Below, one piece after another: positions 9,778-17,635 of a stretch of DNA of 64,000 bases. The DNA is from Acytostelium subglobosum LB1. Lineage: Eukaryota > Evosea > Eumycetozoa > Acytosteliales > Acytosteliaceae. Below the pieces are notes generated by a model. It worked only from the letters and a program-made list of their open reading frames with translations, was not told the origin of the DNA and made no database searches. The position numbers and the translations under genes were made by a program. Position 1 is the first letter of the stretch; each line of letters opens with the position of its first letter. Location of the stretch: contig NW_012236522.1 of NCBI RefSeq assembly GCF_000787575.1, positions 975,332 through 1,039,331 on the forward strand, written 5' to 3'.

Positions 9778-10538
9778 TTATATTTCCTCTCCAACTTGGA
9801 TGCTCTCGTGATCCTTCACAAGCAAGAGCTCGATGTATCCTCGTATCAGCTGAAAGATGTCGTTGTGCTTGTACAGTATCAGCGTCAAGTTCATGTCCAC
9901 ACCATTGAGAAAGATCTCAACTCCATCCTTGTCAGTCAAATAGATGTAGAATGTCTTCTTTGTCTTGGACACTAGCTGCTTAGAGTAAGCCTCTAGGTTA
10001 TGGTTAGTCCAGTTGACATACGCAAAGTCGGACACTCCAGCAGTACATACCTCTTGAAGCACATCATCTGATCCATTGCTGCACAGGTCTGAATGAATGT
10101 AAAGGATGTTCTCAATCTGCAAGTCGATAACATTGGTGCTTGTCAACTGACCATCTTCAAAGTAGTTGATACTATCCTGATTGAAACCTAAATGATGGAA
10201 CAGGTCAGCGTCATTGAATATGAATGATACTTGCGTCTTGCCACTTGAACAAATGAATGTATACTTACCTGTGTTTGGTTGCTTTGATGTTGGCCATGTG
10301 ATTGAGTATGTCAACTGGTTGGGTGATTGTTGATTTAATCACCCTCTCTCAATGAGAATGTGTTTCTGTTCTTGGGCACAGTCTAGAATGACTTGGGAAT
10401 GCAAGCCTGCAACAGAGCCACTTGATCGAACTCATCGTGTTCGTATCACTCGATGTTGTATCTAAAATTAGAGATAGTGCCCGACAACCTGTTCAGCGAA
10501 TTGACATAAAAGATCCTCTTATGGGTAATCAAACTCAT
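9778..10538 (-). pseudogene. Penton-type minor capsid protein, N-terminal part broken
   Basis: The intact C-terminal 178 codons (10314-9778) are beta-rich, with VIDLQIENILYIHSDLC and a late strand LNGVDMNLTLILYK, like Polinton penton proteins. The same gene continues upstream to an ATG at 10536-10538 whose first codons read MSLITHKRIFYVNS, followed by LLQACIPKSF, another penton-like segment. This part has a TGA at 10446-10448, a TAG at 10383-10385 and a one-base frame change near 10325-10345. Pentons close the five-fold vertices of the capsid. With three lesions this copy cannot give a full protein unless the code or sequence is unusual. Confidence 0.75.
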
Positions 10539-10559
10539 TTTATGATTTAAATATATATA

Positions 10560-10982
10560 ATGCCAATAAAAAAAGGATATGCTGGATCAGCTGCCAACCT
10601 AGCCAAGTGGAGAGAGGAACAGAGAGCATTGAAAGAGAGTGCTTATGTGTTGTATGACTCTGATGATGATGGAGATAATGGCGATGGCGATCAACAACCA
10701 CCAGCCTCTATCGAGGTAGCCAAACCAATAGTTATCGAGCCAGGGAAGCCCAAGCCTGTCAGAGTGACCAAGCCTCGTGTCAACAAGAGTGATGTGATGG
10801 AGAAGAAGCTTGAAGAGTTGATGCAGAGGTTCACAAACTGGGAGAGCAATCAGCAGAAGCCCAAGGAGACTGTTCCAGCGCCAATCGTCACACAACCCAC
10901 TGCTCCAATCCCAATCGTTCAACAAATAGTACGACCTCTCCAATCAGACATACTCAAGCACCGCCTATTGACTAAATTCTAG
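10560..10982 (+). CDS. Unidentified 140-residue Pro-rich viral protein
   Basis: The ATG follows AATATATATA directly and lies 21 bases from the divergent penton start. The protein has a basic N-terminus (MPIKKGYAGSAANLAKW), an acidic linker (SDDDGDNGDGD), a Pro/Lys/Val-rich stretch, a short helix (EKKLEELMQRFTNWE) and a Pro/Ile-rich tail. There is no enzyme motif. Low complexity suggests a linker or virion-assembly protein. I do not recognise the family. Confidence 0.5.
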   Translation: MPIKKGYAGSAANLAKWREEQRALKESAYVLYDSDDDGDNGDGDQQPPASIEVAKPIVIEPGKPKPVRVTKPRVNKSDVMEKKLEELMQRFTNWESNQQKPKETVPAPIVTQPTAPIPIVQQIVRPLQSDILKHRLLTKF

Positions 10983-11022
10983 CTTGCTCTTCCGTAAATT
11001 CTAACGATCATATATATGTATA

Positions 11023-13185
11023 ATGGTTAGACATCAAGTCCATCTAGAGATCAACGAGACCAAGGGCAAGAAGCTCAGAGTAAAGATAAAGAAGATCAGA
11101 CCAGCGCGACTTCGACGTGACAAGAAGGGTAGGTACATCAGGAGGAAGCAGAGGAAGGTGTATATCAACTCTCGCAAGTCAGACTTGGAGTTGATCAAGA
11201 AGCTTATGGAAAAGGCATCCAACGCCAAGCACGTTCTCACACCGTCAAGTTCATCATCATACATCACTCCAACAGAGGGATCATACATCAGATCAATCCA
11301 GGATGCCAACTACAGGGAAGCGCTGATGAAGAATGCGAGAGACTTGGAACAACAGACTAGAGCAAAGGTCGATGCGATCATCAAGGACGCGGCTGTACAT
11401 GCACTACCAGCACCTGATCAACTATTAATCGACGCAGCAATACCAGCGGCTGCCCATGAGATTGGAGAACACGGCATCAATGAAGGTGACCATGTTGTGC
11501 ACGTGTTCAAGGAGGTGTCGCCGCCACCATCAGATGATGAGGAAGAGGAAGAAGAGGACGATGGTAATGATCTGGGCAACAACCTTGACAGACTGCACGG
11601 CCAACAGACCTCAACTCATGGACTACTACAACAGGCTCACTCTGACATCATGGACATCAAGCAATCACTCAACAAGCGATTCCAACAGGACATGGAGAAG
11701 CTCGAGATTGAAGCGCAAGTGGAGCAGAAGAGATACGAACTGGAGATGAAGAAGCTAGCAGATCACCGTGAACGCGAACAGAACAGCGCGATGTCCAAAA
11801 TCAACAAGCTGTTATCAGAGAGAAGGTCAATCAGCAAGCAGGAGCCACGCGACACAGACAAGATTGAACACATAGATGGAGAGATTGATCACATTAGGCA
11901 CCAAATGGACGATGGAGATGTCAAGCGGATGTTGGACCAAGCCGTCAATGAACAGCGATTGGAGCAAGCGATGGAGCGAGCAGAGAGAGAGAAGCAGAAG
12001 ACGGTCGAGCACATAAAAGCTGTGGAGGTCATGGCCGCTGCCGCTGCTCCCAGGCAGCCCAAGCCCTCGTTGCTTAAGAAGCCCGTACCCTCCATCATGC
12101 CCAAGGTAAAGACAGAGCCACAACCAGAGCAGACGTCTCCTTACAGCTCCCCTCCCCATCCTCCAGCCACTTCGACAACATCAACAACCACAACGACACC
12201 TACCAATCCTCCAACAACATCCACGACGTCTACTACTACCACAACAACAACTAACAAGAGACTATCCGTCCCAGCATCTAGTGTCAAGGCATTGAGAGAC
12301 GTACCAGCAGCTCTAACTCCCAAGATCGAACCAATGATTCAGAAGTACATTGACGGGGACTTGCAAGGTTCACAAGCACTCTTCTATAAACTTGGCTTGG
12401 AGTTGCGACCTGCTGCAATGGATCCAAATGAGAAGCGAGACCTCCAGAAAGAACTTAAAGACCAAACAATTCACGCCAAGCGAGTACAGGACATGGCATC
12501 GATGCAACATGTCGTAGAGACGATTGCACCTCAAGTATCAGATCTCGTCACGCGCTACTGGAACAACGCCATCAGTTGGAAGGACTTTGGAACACTATTA
12601 AAGAAGGAGCTCAAGTACGAGAAGAACAAGGCCACGTTGGCGGATGCTATTATTAATGAGGCACACCAGATCAAGAAGGGTAGTGGCAAGGTTGAGGACG
12701 GTGGATTGTACGACTATGAGATCGAGCAGTTGATGCAGCCGTATCACAAGGATGGGTTTGATGGTGTCATTGCGAGTGATCAACTTGATGAGCTCAAGCC
12801 CAAGCAGCGCATGTCATTCATCTTGAACCTGGACAAGAGCAATCAGCCGGGCAGTCACTGGGTCGCATGTAACATTGATGCCAAGGGTGACAAGGCGATT
12901 GAGTACTACGACTCGTTTGGCGATGATCCCAGCACTGACTTTATGAGAAGGATGAAGCAGTTGGTGGAAGAGATCGACCCAGACGTGTATCTCAAGTTTA
13001 AAGTCAACAGGGTGATTGACCAGGCGACCAACAGCCACACGTGCGGGTATCATGCCATGCGCTTCTTGTTGAATCGTTATCGAGGAGTACCATTCAAAGA
13101 GGCGACTGGCTACAGTGATGTGAGAAGGGAAGAGAAGCGAGCGCGAGCGATGGAACAGAGATACAAGAAATTCGGTTACTTATAA
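11023..13185 (+). CDS. Large coiled-coil protein with C-terminal adenain/Ulp1-like maturation protease
   Basis: Intact 720-residue frame. Residues 1-60 are strongly basic (KGKKLRVKIKKIRPARLRRDKK), suggesting DNA or core binding. Residues ~175-330 form long charged helices, likely coiled coil, after a DDEEEEEEDDG acidic patch. Residues ~360-420 are Pro/Thr-rich linker. The C-terminal ~150 residues carry the cysteine protease: His in GSHWVACN, the acidic residue in EYYDSFGDD and Cys in NSHTCGYHAMRFLLN, the His-Asp/Glu-Cys order of adenain. In Polintons the protease usually stands alone at ~200 residues, so the fusion is notable. It may process the pVI-like protein at 6687-7085. The ATG follows ATATATATGTATA. 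Confidence 0.85.
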   Translation: MVRHQVHLEINETKGKKLRVKIKKIRPARLRRDKKGRYIRRKQRKVYINSRKSDLELIKKLMEKASNAKHVLTPSSSSSYITPTEGSYIRSIQDANYREALMKNARDLEQQTRAKVDAIIKDAAVHALPAPDQLLIDAAIPAAAHEIGEHGINEGDHVVHVFKEVSPPPSDDEEEEEEDDGNDLGNNLDRLHGQQTSTHGLLQQAHSDIMDIKQSLNKRFQQDMEKLEIEAQVEQKRYELEMKKLADHREREQNSAMSKINKLLSERRSISKQEPRDTDKIEHIDGEIDHIRHQMDDGDVKRMLDQAVNEQRLEQAMERAEREKQKTVEHIKAVEVMAAAAAPRQPKPSLLKKPVPSIMPKVKTEPQPEQTSPYSSPPHPPATSTTSTTTTTPTNPPTTSTTSTTTTTTTNKRLSVPASSVKALRDVPAALTPKIEPMIQKYIDGDLQGSQALFYKLGLELRPAAMDPNEKRDLQKELKDQTIHAKRVQDMASMQHVVETIAPQVSDLVTRYWNNAISWKDFGTLLKKELKYEKNKATLADAIINEAHQIKKGSGKVEDGGLYDYEIEQLMQPYHKDGFDGVIASDQLDELKPKQRMSFILNLDKSNQPGSHWVACNIDAKGDKAIEYYDSFGDDPSTDFMRRMKQLVEEIDPDVYLKFKVNRVIDQATNSHTCGYHAMRFLLNRYRGVPFKEATGYSDVRREEKRARAMEQRYKKFGYL

Positions 13186-13434
13186 TTGTAGACTACTACA
13201 GCTATGAGTAAGTGTGAGAGACAGAGAGAGTGTGTGTGTGTGTATGTGTGTGTGTGTGTGTGTTCACCAACTGTTCACCAACTGTTCACCAACTGTTCAC
13301 CGAGTGTTCACCTTAAAGATACAGATCCCACTGCCTAATTTAGAACAGTCAATCAGCTATGAGAGATCGCTCTCATATGTTTATGACCAAATAAATACCC
13401 CTCTTGGAGCGTAGGATCAAGCCATTCTACAACA
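13186..13434. other. Internal non-coding region of the element with GT microsatellite and iterons
   Basis: About 250 bases between the protease and the Cys-rich protein gene. It begins with GAGAGACAGAGAG and a (GT)n run (13230-13262), continues with the 11-bp iteron array, and ends with a short AT-rich stretch before the next ATG. It is the only sizeable spacer in the left two-thirds of the element. Confidence 0.7.
13261..13312 (+). repeat. Internal array of 11-bp iterons (4.7 copies)
   Basis: Three exact TGTTCACCAAC units, then TGTTCACCGAG and a partial TGTTCACC. The unit and spacing are those of the iterons in both terminal inverted repeats. The location in the largest spacer is what one expects of a regulatory or replication site. 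Confidence 0.8.
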
Positions 13435-14215
13435 ATGACTGTCTCTACAAACGGTATGGAAGTATGATGTAATTATAGCTTTATAGTTACCTTGTACTTA
13501 TCTTCCCACTTTAGATACTTCTGAGTTCCGATGCTCACGTCCCAAGTGCAAGTCCTATGCCATGCGTGGTCAACCTCTATGCGAGGAGCACTTTGATCTT
13601 AAGTGTTCTCGCCCAGCCTGCAAGAGGGATGTCAACAAGCCAGGAGACGAGCTGTGTCAGATCTGTCAAGATACGAAAGACACTCGCAAGAGGGAACGTG
13701 ATATTATCAACGAAGCCAATGCGGCAGAGAGGGAAGAGGTCAAGAGATTGAAGTCTGCAGCCCGAGTGGAGACGAGAATCTTACGAGATGCTGCCAAGAT
13801 AGCAATTGAGAAAGAAGAGGCTATCATGCAGCGTCAGACTCAGAGGAATATGCGCCAACGGATCCAGTCTGTCTATTCTCCTCCTATGCAGGCGCATCAA
13901 CAATCTACCCGCTTCACTGAGATGCCGCCGTCTCCATCATCAGTACTGTCAATGGCAATGGACAACCATCTTCGCCTTGTCTCTCCGGCCAAACCTACTC
14001 TATCTGTCACCGCTGCACAGGCCAGCCGCTTCACTGAGCAACCGTCACCATCTCCATCGATGGCCAGCCTCGCCAACTATGATCTTGTCCTACCATCGAG
14101 ACCGCTTCCAACTGCAAAGAAGGAGGACGTGCCTACATTGGAGGACGATGATGGACAGTACAACTTGTATGAAACCTTCATGCAAGATCCTCGCACTCCC
14201 AACACCTCCAACTAG
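13435..14215 (+). CDS. Cys-rich zinc-binding protein with coiled coil (two exons)
   Basis: Exon 1 is 13435-13453 (ATG ACT GTC TCT ACA AAC G) and exon 2 is 13515-14215; the 61-nt intron starts GTATGG and ends TTTAG and the join restores one frame of 239 codons. Residues ~10-50 hold a run of Cys pairs (CSRPKCKSY, CSRPACKRD, CQICQDTK) with an intervening CEEHFDLK, consistent with a zinc-binding module. A charged helix follows (~50-115), then a Ser/Pro-rich tail with a repeated SRFTE-P-SPS motif. No family recognised. An intron of host type in a virus-borne gene is noteworthy. Confidence 0.65.
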
Positions 14216-14331
14216 GCTGTGGAGTGCCATTGCTTGTATTTATAGGTCCATGGATCTGGATCATGGCTGGAGGCAAGGAGAGTAACCTCTCCAGCCATTA
14301 GCTTACTCCCGATATATATAAACACTTGTAG

Positions 14332-14514
14332 TTATTGATGCATCCTCCAGTGTTGCCTCATCATATGTCGGGAAATACACTTGCCACAAGCATCGCATGG
14401 TATCCTCTCAGTATTGTAGGCCTTGATCTCCTCTTTGTACTCCTCGTAGTATTGTTGCATGTATGACTTGTTGGTGTTGTTGCCACTCTTGTCGATGGTA
14501 TTCTTTACGTCCAT
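14332..14514 (-). CDS. Small C2H2 zinc-finger protein (60 residues)
   Basis: The C-terminal half reads IPCDACGKCISRHMMRQHWRMHQ, a C-x2-C...H-x3-4-H finger at the very end. The N-terminal half is a charged helix (YMQQYYEEYKEEIKAYNTER). Single small C2H2 fingers are common in Polinton-like and giant virus genomes and may bind DNA. It is the last gene of a minus-strand set reading from the polymerase. Confidence 0.6.
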   Translation of the reverse strand: MDVKNTIDKSGNNTNKSYMQQYYEEYKEEIKAYNTERIPCDACGKCISRHMMRQHWRMHQ

Positions 14515-14531
14515 AATGATGGAAGTAGAGA

Positions 14532-14938
14532 TTATAATGTTGATCCTGGGCCATATTTCTTGTAAATGGCGAACAGCTCGGCAATCATATTGTTCAGTTT
14601 ATCCTTGTATTGATCTTTCTCCTTTACCAACTGTACTCGTTGCCGATGAATATCTTCCTGGGCACACTTATACCAGCTCTTCAATTGTCTCAATGCCCTG
14701 CTGAGTCTTTTTTGTCAAGATACCGGAACATTGAAGGGTCAGTATCTTCATCATCGTCATAGTCAGAATGGTCGTCGGGATCATCGACTGACAGGTTGTC
14801 ACTGTCTGAATCATTGTATTTAGACATTACTGCTTTGATATCCTGTTCACGCTGCTTTAGAATACTATCAGTGATTGAATTTATCTTGTTGGTTAACTCT
14901 CCCTGGCTATTGATAAACAATTCCGTGCTGTCCTCCAT
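14532..14938 (-). CDS. Unidentified coiled-coil protein, frame shift at an A6 run
   Basis: Codons from ATG 14938 (preceded by GATATA) encode a helix, then an acidic Asp/Ser-rich stretch (DSDSDNLSVDDPDDHSDYDD). At the AAAAAA run near 14707-14712 the frame changes; the next frame stays open to TAA at 14532-14534 and encodes a basic helical tail (RLSRALRQLKSWYKCAQEDI...). Together ~135 residues. A homopolymer base-count error or slippage would explain the break. Function unknown. Confidence 0.5.
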
Positions 14939-14956
14939 TATATCAAATTGGTCACA

Positions 14957-15232
14957 TTATATTTGCAACCATGGTCTCGTCACAAACATCACCGGCCCTG
15001 ATCTGAGAGGTTTGATCATACTGTAGTAGTTATTGTCTTGTCTGCACTCCATCCTCGATTTCAGGACATCTCTCTCATTAGCAGCAGAGTAGTACATCTT
15101 CTTCCAGTCAACAAGCTCCTCATAGGTCCTGTAAAATAAGGACTTCAACACTGGATCCTCCATGATGTTCCTTGCTGCCTCTGATGGTGACTCTACTTTA
15201 TTCCTGTCCAAGAACCTGCTGAACTCCTCCAT
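14957..15232 (-). CDS. Unidentified 91-residue viral protein
   Basis: A small intact frame beginning MEEFSRFLDRNKVESPSEAA, mostly helical, with the ATG directly behind GATATA as in its neighbours. It lies 16 bases after the polymerase end and 18 bases before the next minus-strand gene. No motif recognised. Confidence 0.45.
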   Translation of the reverse strand: MEEFSRFLDRNKVESPSEAARNIMEDPVLKSLFYRTYEELVDWKKMYYSAANERDVLKSRMECRQDNNYYSMIKPLRSGPVMFVTRPWLQI

Positions 15233-15248
15233 TATATCCTATCCAACA

Positions 15249-17189
15249 TTATTTAATAATGAACGTTCCCTCGACCTTGCTCATGTTCTTGACGATGGCG
15301 TCGGGGCAGTAGCCCTCATATCGCAGGTCGCCACACTCCTTGCCCAACTTGGGATAATCCAATGACTTCTTGCCAGCCTTGACAGTCCAGGGCTTGGTCG
15401 AGACGAATCCATCGGTGTGCACACGTTTGATGTTGGCAATGTCATCCTTTATTATCGTTCCAATCATCTTGCGACCACGAGATATGATGAATGGCATGAT
15501 GCGAGCGAATGGCGTGTCGAACATATCGGTGTTGCATGCTGATTTGATCATCGCGCCACCATTGGATGTTGGAGTGATGCGATCGATTGAGTAGTCCTCG
15601 TCGACGTTGACATCGATGTGTTTGATCGTTCTCTGTCCATCGCTGGTGGCTATCACCTCTTCCTCGCACTCCATGTTGACGCACTGCTTGGTCTTGTTGC
15701 GCTTGGAGAGAGCGCCCCTGAGACGTTGATAGAGACACTTGCAAAGCTCCTCTCATCTAGATTTGGGCTCGCATGCGTCTATCCAGCCGAGCACCTGATC
15801 GATGAACTTGCCAAACATATCGCAGCCAAACTTCCTGCAGCTGCTGTCGTAGATGAGCGCATTGGCCTTGCTGCCAGTCTTGAGGTTGAATGTCAGTCCT
15901 AGCTCCTTGGCAAAGATGAGGTCGTAGTGAGTGTAGTAGTCGTTCTTGTTGATCTTGAATGCGCCGTGCTTGCCGTTGATCGTGGCGCGATAGATACCGA
16001 ATGGGATTGATTTCATTGCGCTGAGCTCCTCGTCGGTCAGATGTTGAAACTCGCCGCACTTGATTGGGATCATGAAGCCACTGCTCCTCAAGATGGAGGC
16101 ATACATCCTAGCGACGTCATATTTGTAGAGAGCACCTATATGTTGAATTGCAATCATCAATGGGCCATAGGCTGACTTCTTTATCCACTCTCCCTCCATC
16201 TGACCGATGGGCTCTGGTTTGACAGTCTTGTTGTACGAGAGGAACAGCTTGATCGCAGCCTTGTTGATGTTCTGTCCTGTTGTGTACATGTCGATGATGC
16301 CGTTAGTGTGTTCCTTGAGCATGTCGGCGTCGGCCTTGAACGAGTCCAATGTCTCCTCGAGCGTGTTGCCCGAGAGGATACGGATGTACTCGCATTTGTC
16401 TTGGTACTTGCGTCTCTTCTTGTTGATGAACTGCTCCAGACTGATGGTTGTGTACTCGTCGTCATCGTAGAGCTGGACCCGATCGCCCTTGAGATACTTG
16501 AATACGATTGGCTTGATGTAGACGTCTCGCTCGTTGTGTCGAGTGTATCTGATGCCCTTGCCTGCATTGGTGCCCTCCTTGTCTAGTTTGTAATGACCAT
16601 TTGTTAGTATTAGGTTGACCTCTCTGGTTGCCCTTGATGCCGAGGCATAGCAATGATCACCTTTGACATTGATTCTGATGTTGAGCCTGTCCTCGAGTTC
16701 TGGGATCCGCTTGATCGAGACCTTCTGATCGACATCGAGGTTGAGGAACTTCTTGAGTCGTGATGGCTTGCCAAAGTGCTCTGTTACCTGCTCGGGATAG
16801 GCATCGTGGAGGCAGTGGTAGAGGCAGTTATTCCATTCGCATCGCAGCCACCTGCCTTGCCCTTTGCTGATGGACGTAAAGAACGCTTTGATGTGTCAGC
16901 TCTGGGATGGGTGCGCNNNNNNNNNNNNNNNNNNNNNNNNNNNNNNNNNNNNNNNNNNNNNNNNNNNNNNNNNNNNNNNNNNNNNNNNNNNNNNNNNNNN
17001 NNNNNNNNNNNNNNNNGCCGTAGGCGAGCACCACCACTATCATTGCGTGGCGACCGTATCGTGGGAGCGTGTTGCTGTCTCGCTGCGCGATTCGTTCGAT
17101 GTCTGCTCGGGAGTAGTGCCAGTGACCTTGATCTCTGTCACGCCCGTCTTCTTGAGTCTGCCGCCGATGTCTCTTGTTGATCTGCTCAT
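15249..17189 (-). pseudogene. Family B DNA polymerase (protein-primed type), multiply broken and gapped
   Basis: The start is ATG 17187-17189 behind ATATATAGA. Motif A is visible as KYDVARMYASIL, motif B region as CLYQRLRGALSKRN, and motif C as RVHTDGFVS near 15410-15420; the order and spacing fit Polinton/virophage polymerases. Breaks: a frame change near 17110-17125 (after KVTG), a 100-N gap at 16917-17016, a frame change near 16850-16870, and an in-frame TGA at 15753-15755 between motifs A and B. From ~16850 to 15249 the frame is otherwise continuous. The total is ~640 codons plus whatever the gap hides, shorter than most Polinton polymerases (~1,000 or more). It would replicate the element's linear genome. 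Confidence 0.82.
16917..17016. other. Assembly gap (100 N) within the polymerase gene
   Basis: Exactly 100 Ns, so probably a gap of unknown true size. Single Ns also occur near 2494, 6646-6650, 20401, 20505, 59847-59850, 60333 and 63981, several beside apparent frame changes. Confidence 0.95.
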
Positions 17190-17232
17190 TCTATATATTA
17201 ACATTGAGATGTTAATTTATATCACTTTGAAC

Positions 17233-17403
17233 CTATTTGTTGGCCATCAACTGCTTGTGGATGTAGCCTTGCTTGTGTCGATTGAGATTGGTGCGACCGA
17301 CCTCGAAGCCGCACTCGCATCTTACCTTTTGTTTGATGTATGCTTTGTGGCGCTCTCTGAACTCCGAGTTGTCGTCCCAATAGTACTCTTTAAATAATGA
17401 CAT
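17233..17403 (-). CDS. Tiny C2H2-type zinc-finger protein (56 residues)
   Basis: ATG at 17401-17403 and TAG at 17233-17235. The protein starts MSLFKEYYWDDNSEFRERHK and has a CECGFEV...NLNRHKQGYIH finger (C-x-C...H-x5-H). The TATA-type motif lies just upstream (GATATAAC). It is the first gene of the minus-strand polymerase block. Similar small fingers are frequent in giant viruses and related elements; the role is unknown. Confidence 0.6.
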   Translation of the reverse strand: MSLFKEYYWDDNSEFRERHKAYIKQKVRCECGFEVGRTNLNRHKQGYIHKQLMANK

Positions 17404-17635
17404 GTTATATCTGTTAGAGATAAATTGTTTAATTTAATTTATTTGTTTATGAGTTTCCAAAAAGGGACAGGCAGATCATCTTCACCACACACACCCATAG
17501 CACGACTACAACAAGGCGCAAGTTGATGCTCGCTCATTCATTATTCACACAACAACTACTACAAGTGCACTTCAACAAATAACAACAACAACTACAATTA
17601 CTACCTCATCCTCATCCTTCATATAGCGCCTTTCC
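17404..17635. promoter_or_regulatory. Divergent intergenic region before the SAM/NTPase gene
   Basis: 230 bases with an AT-rich half next to the small zinc-finger gene and a CAACAACAACTAC-rich half leading to the ATG at 17636. CATATAG lies 10 bases before that ATG, so it differs from the TATA-abutting starts of the virus-type genes. Confidence 0.4.

Noticed and set aside
13230-13262. (GT)n tract as a possible regulatory element
   Set aside because: A simple microsatellite; the adjoining iterons are the informative part.
16181-16653. Ser/Thr- or Gln/Arg-rich frames overlapping the polymerase
   Set aside because: They are shadows of the polymerase frame, which is continuous there and carries its motif A.
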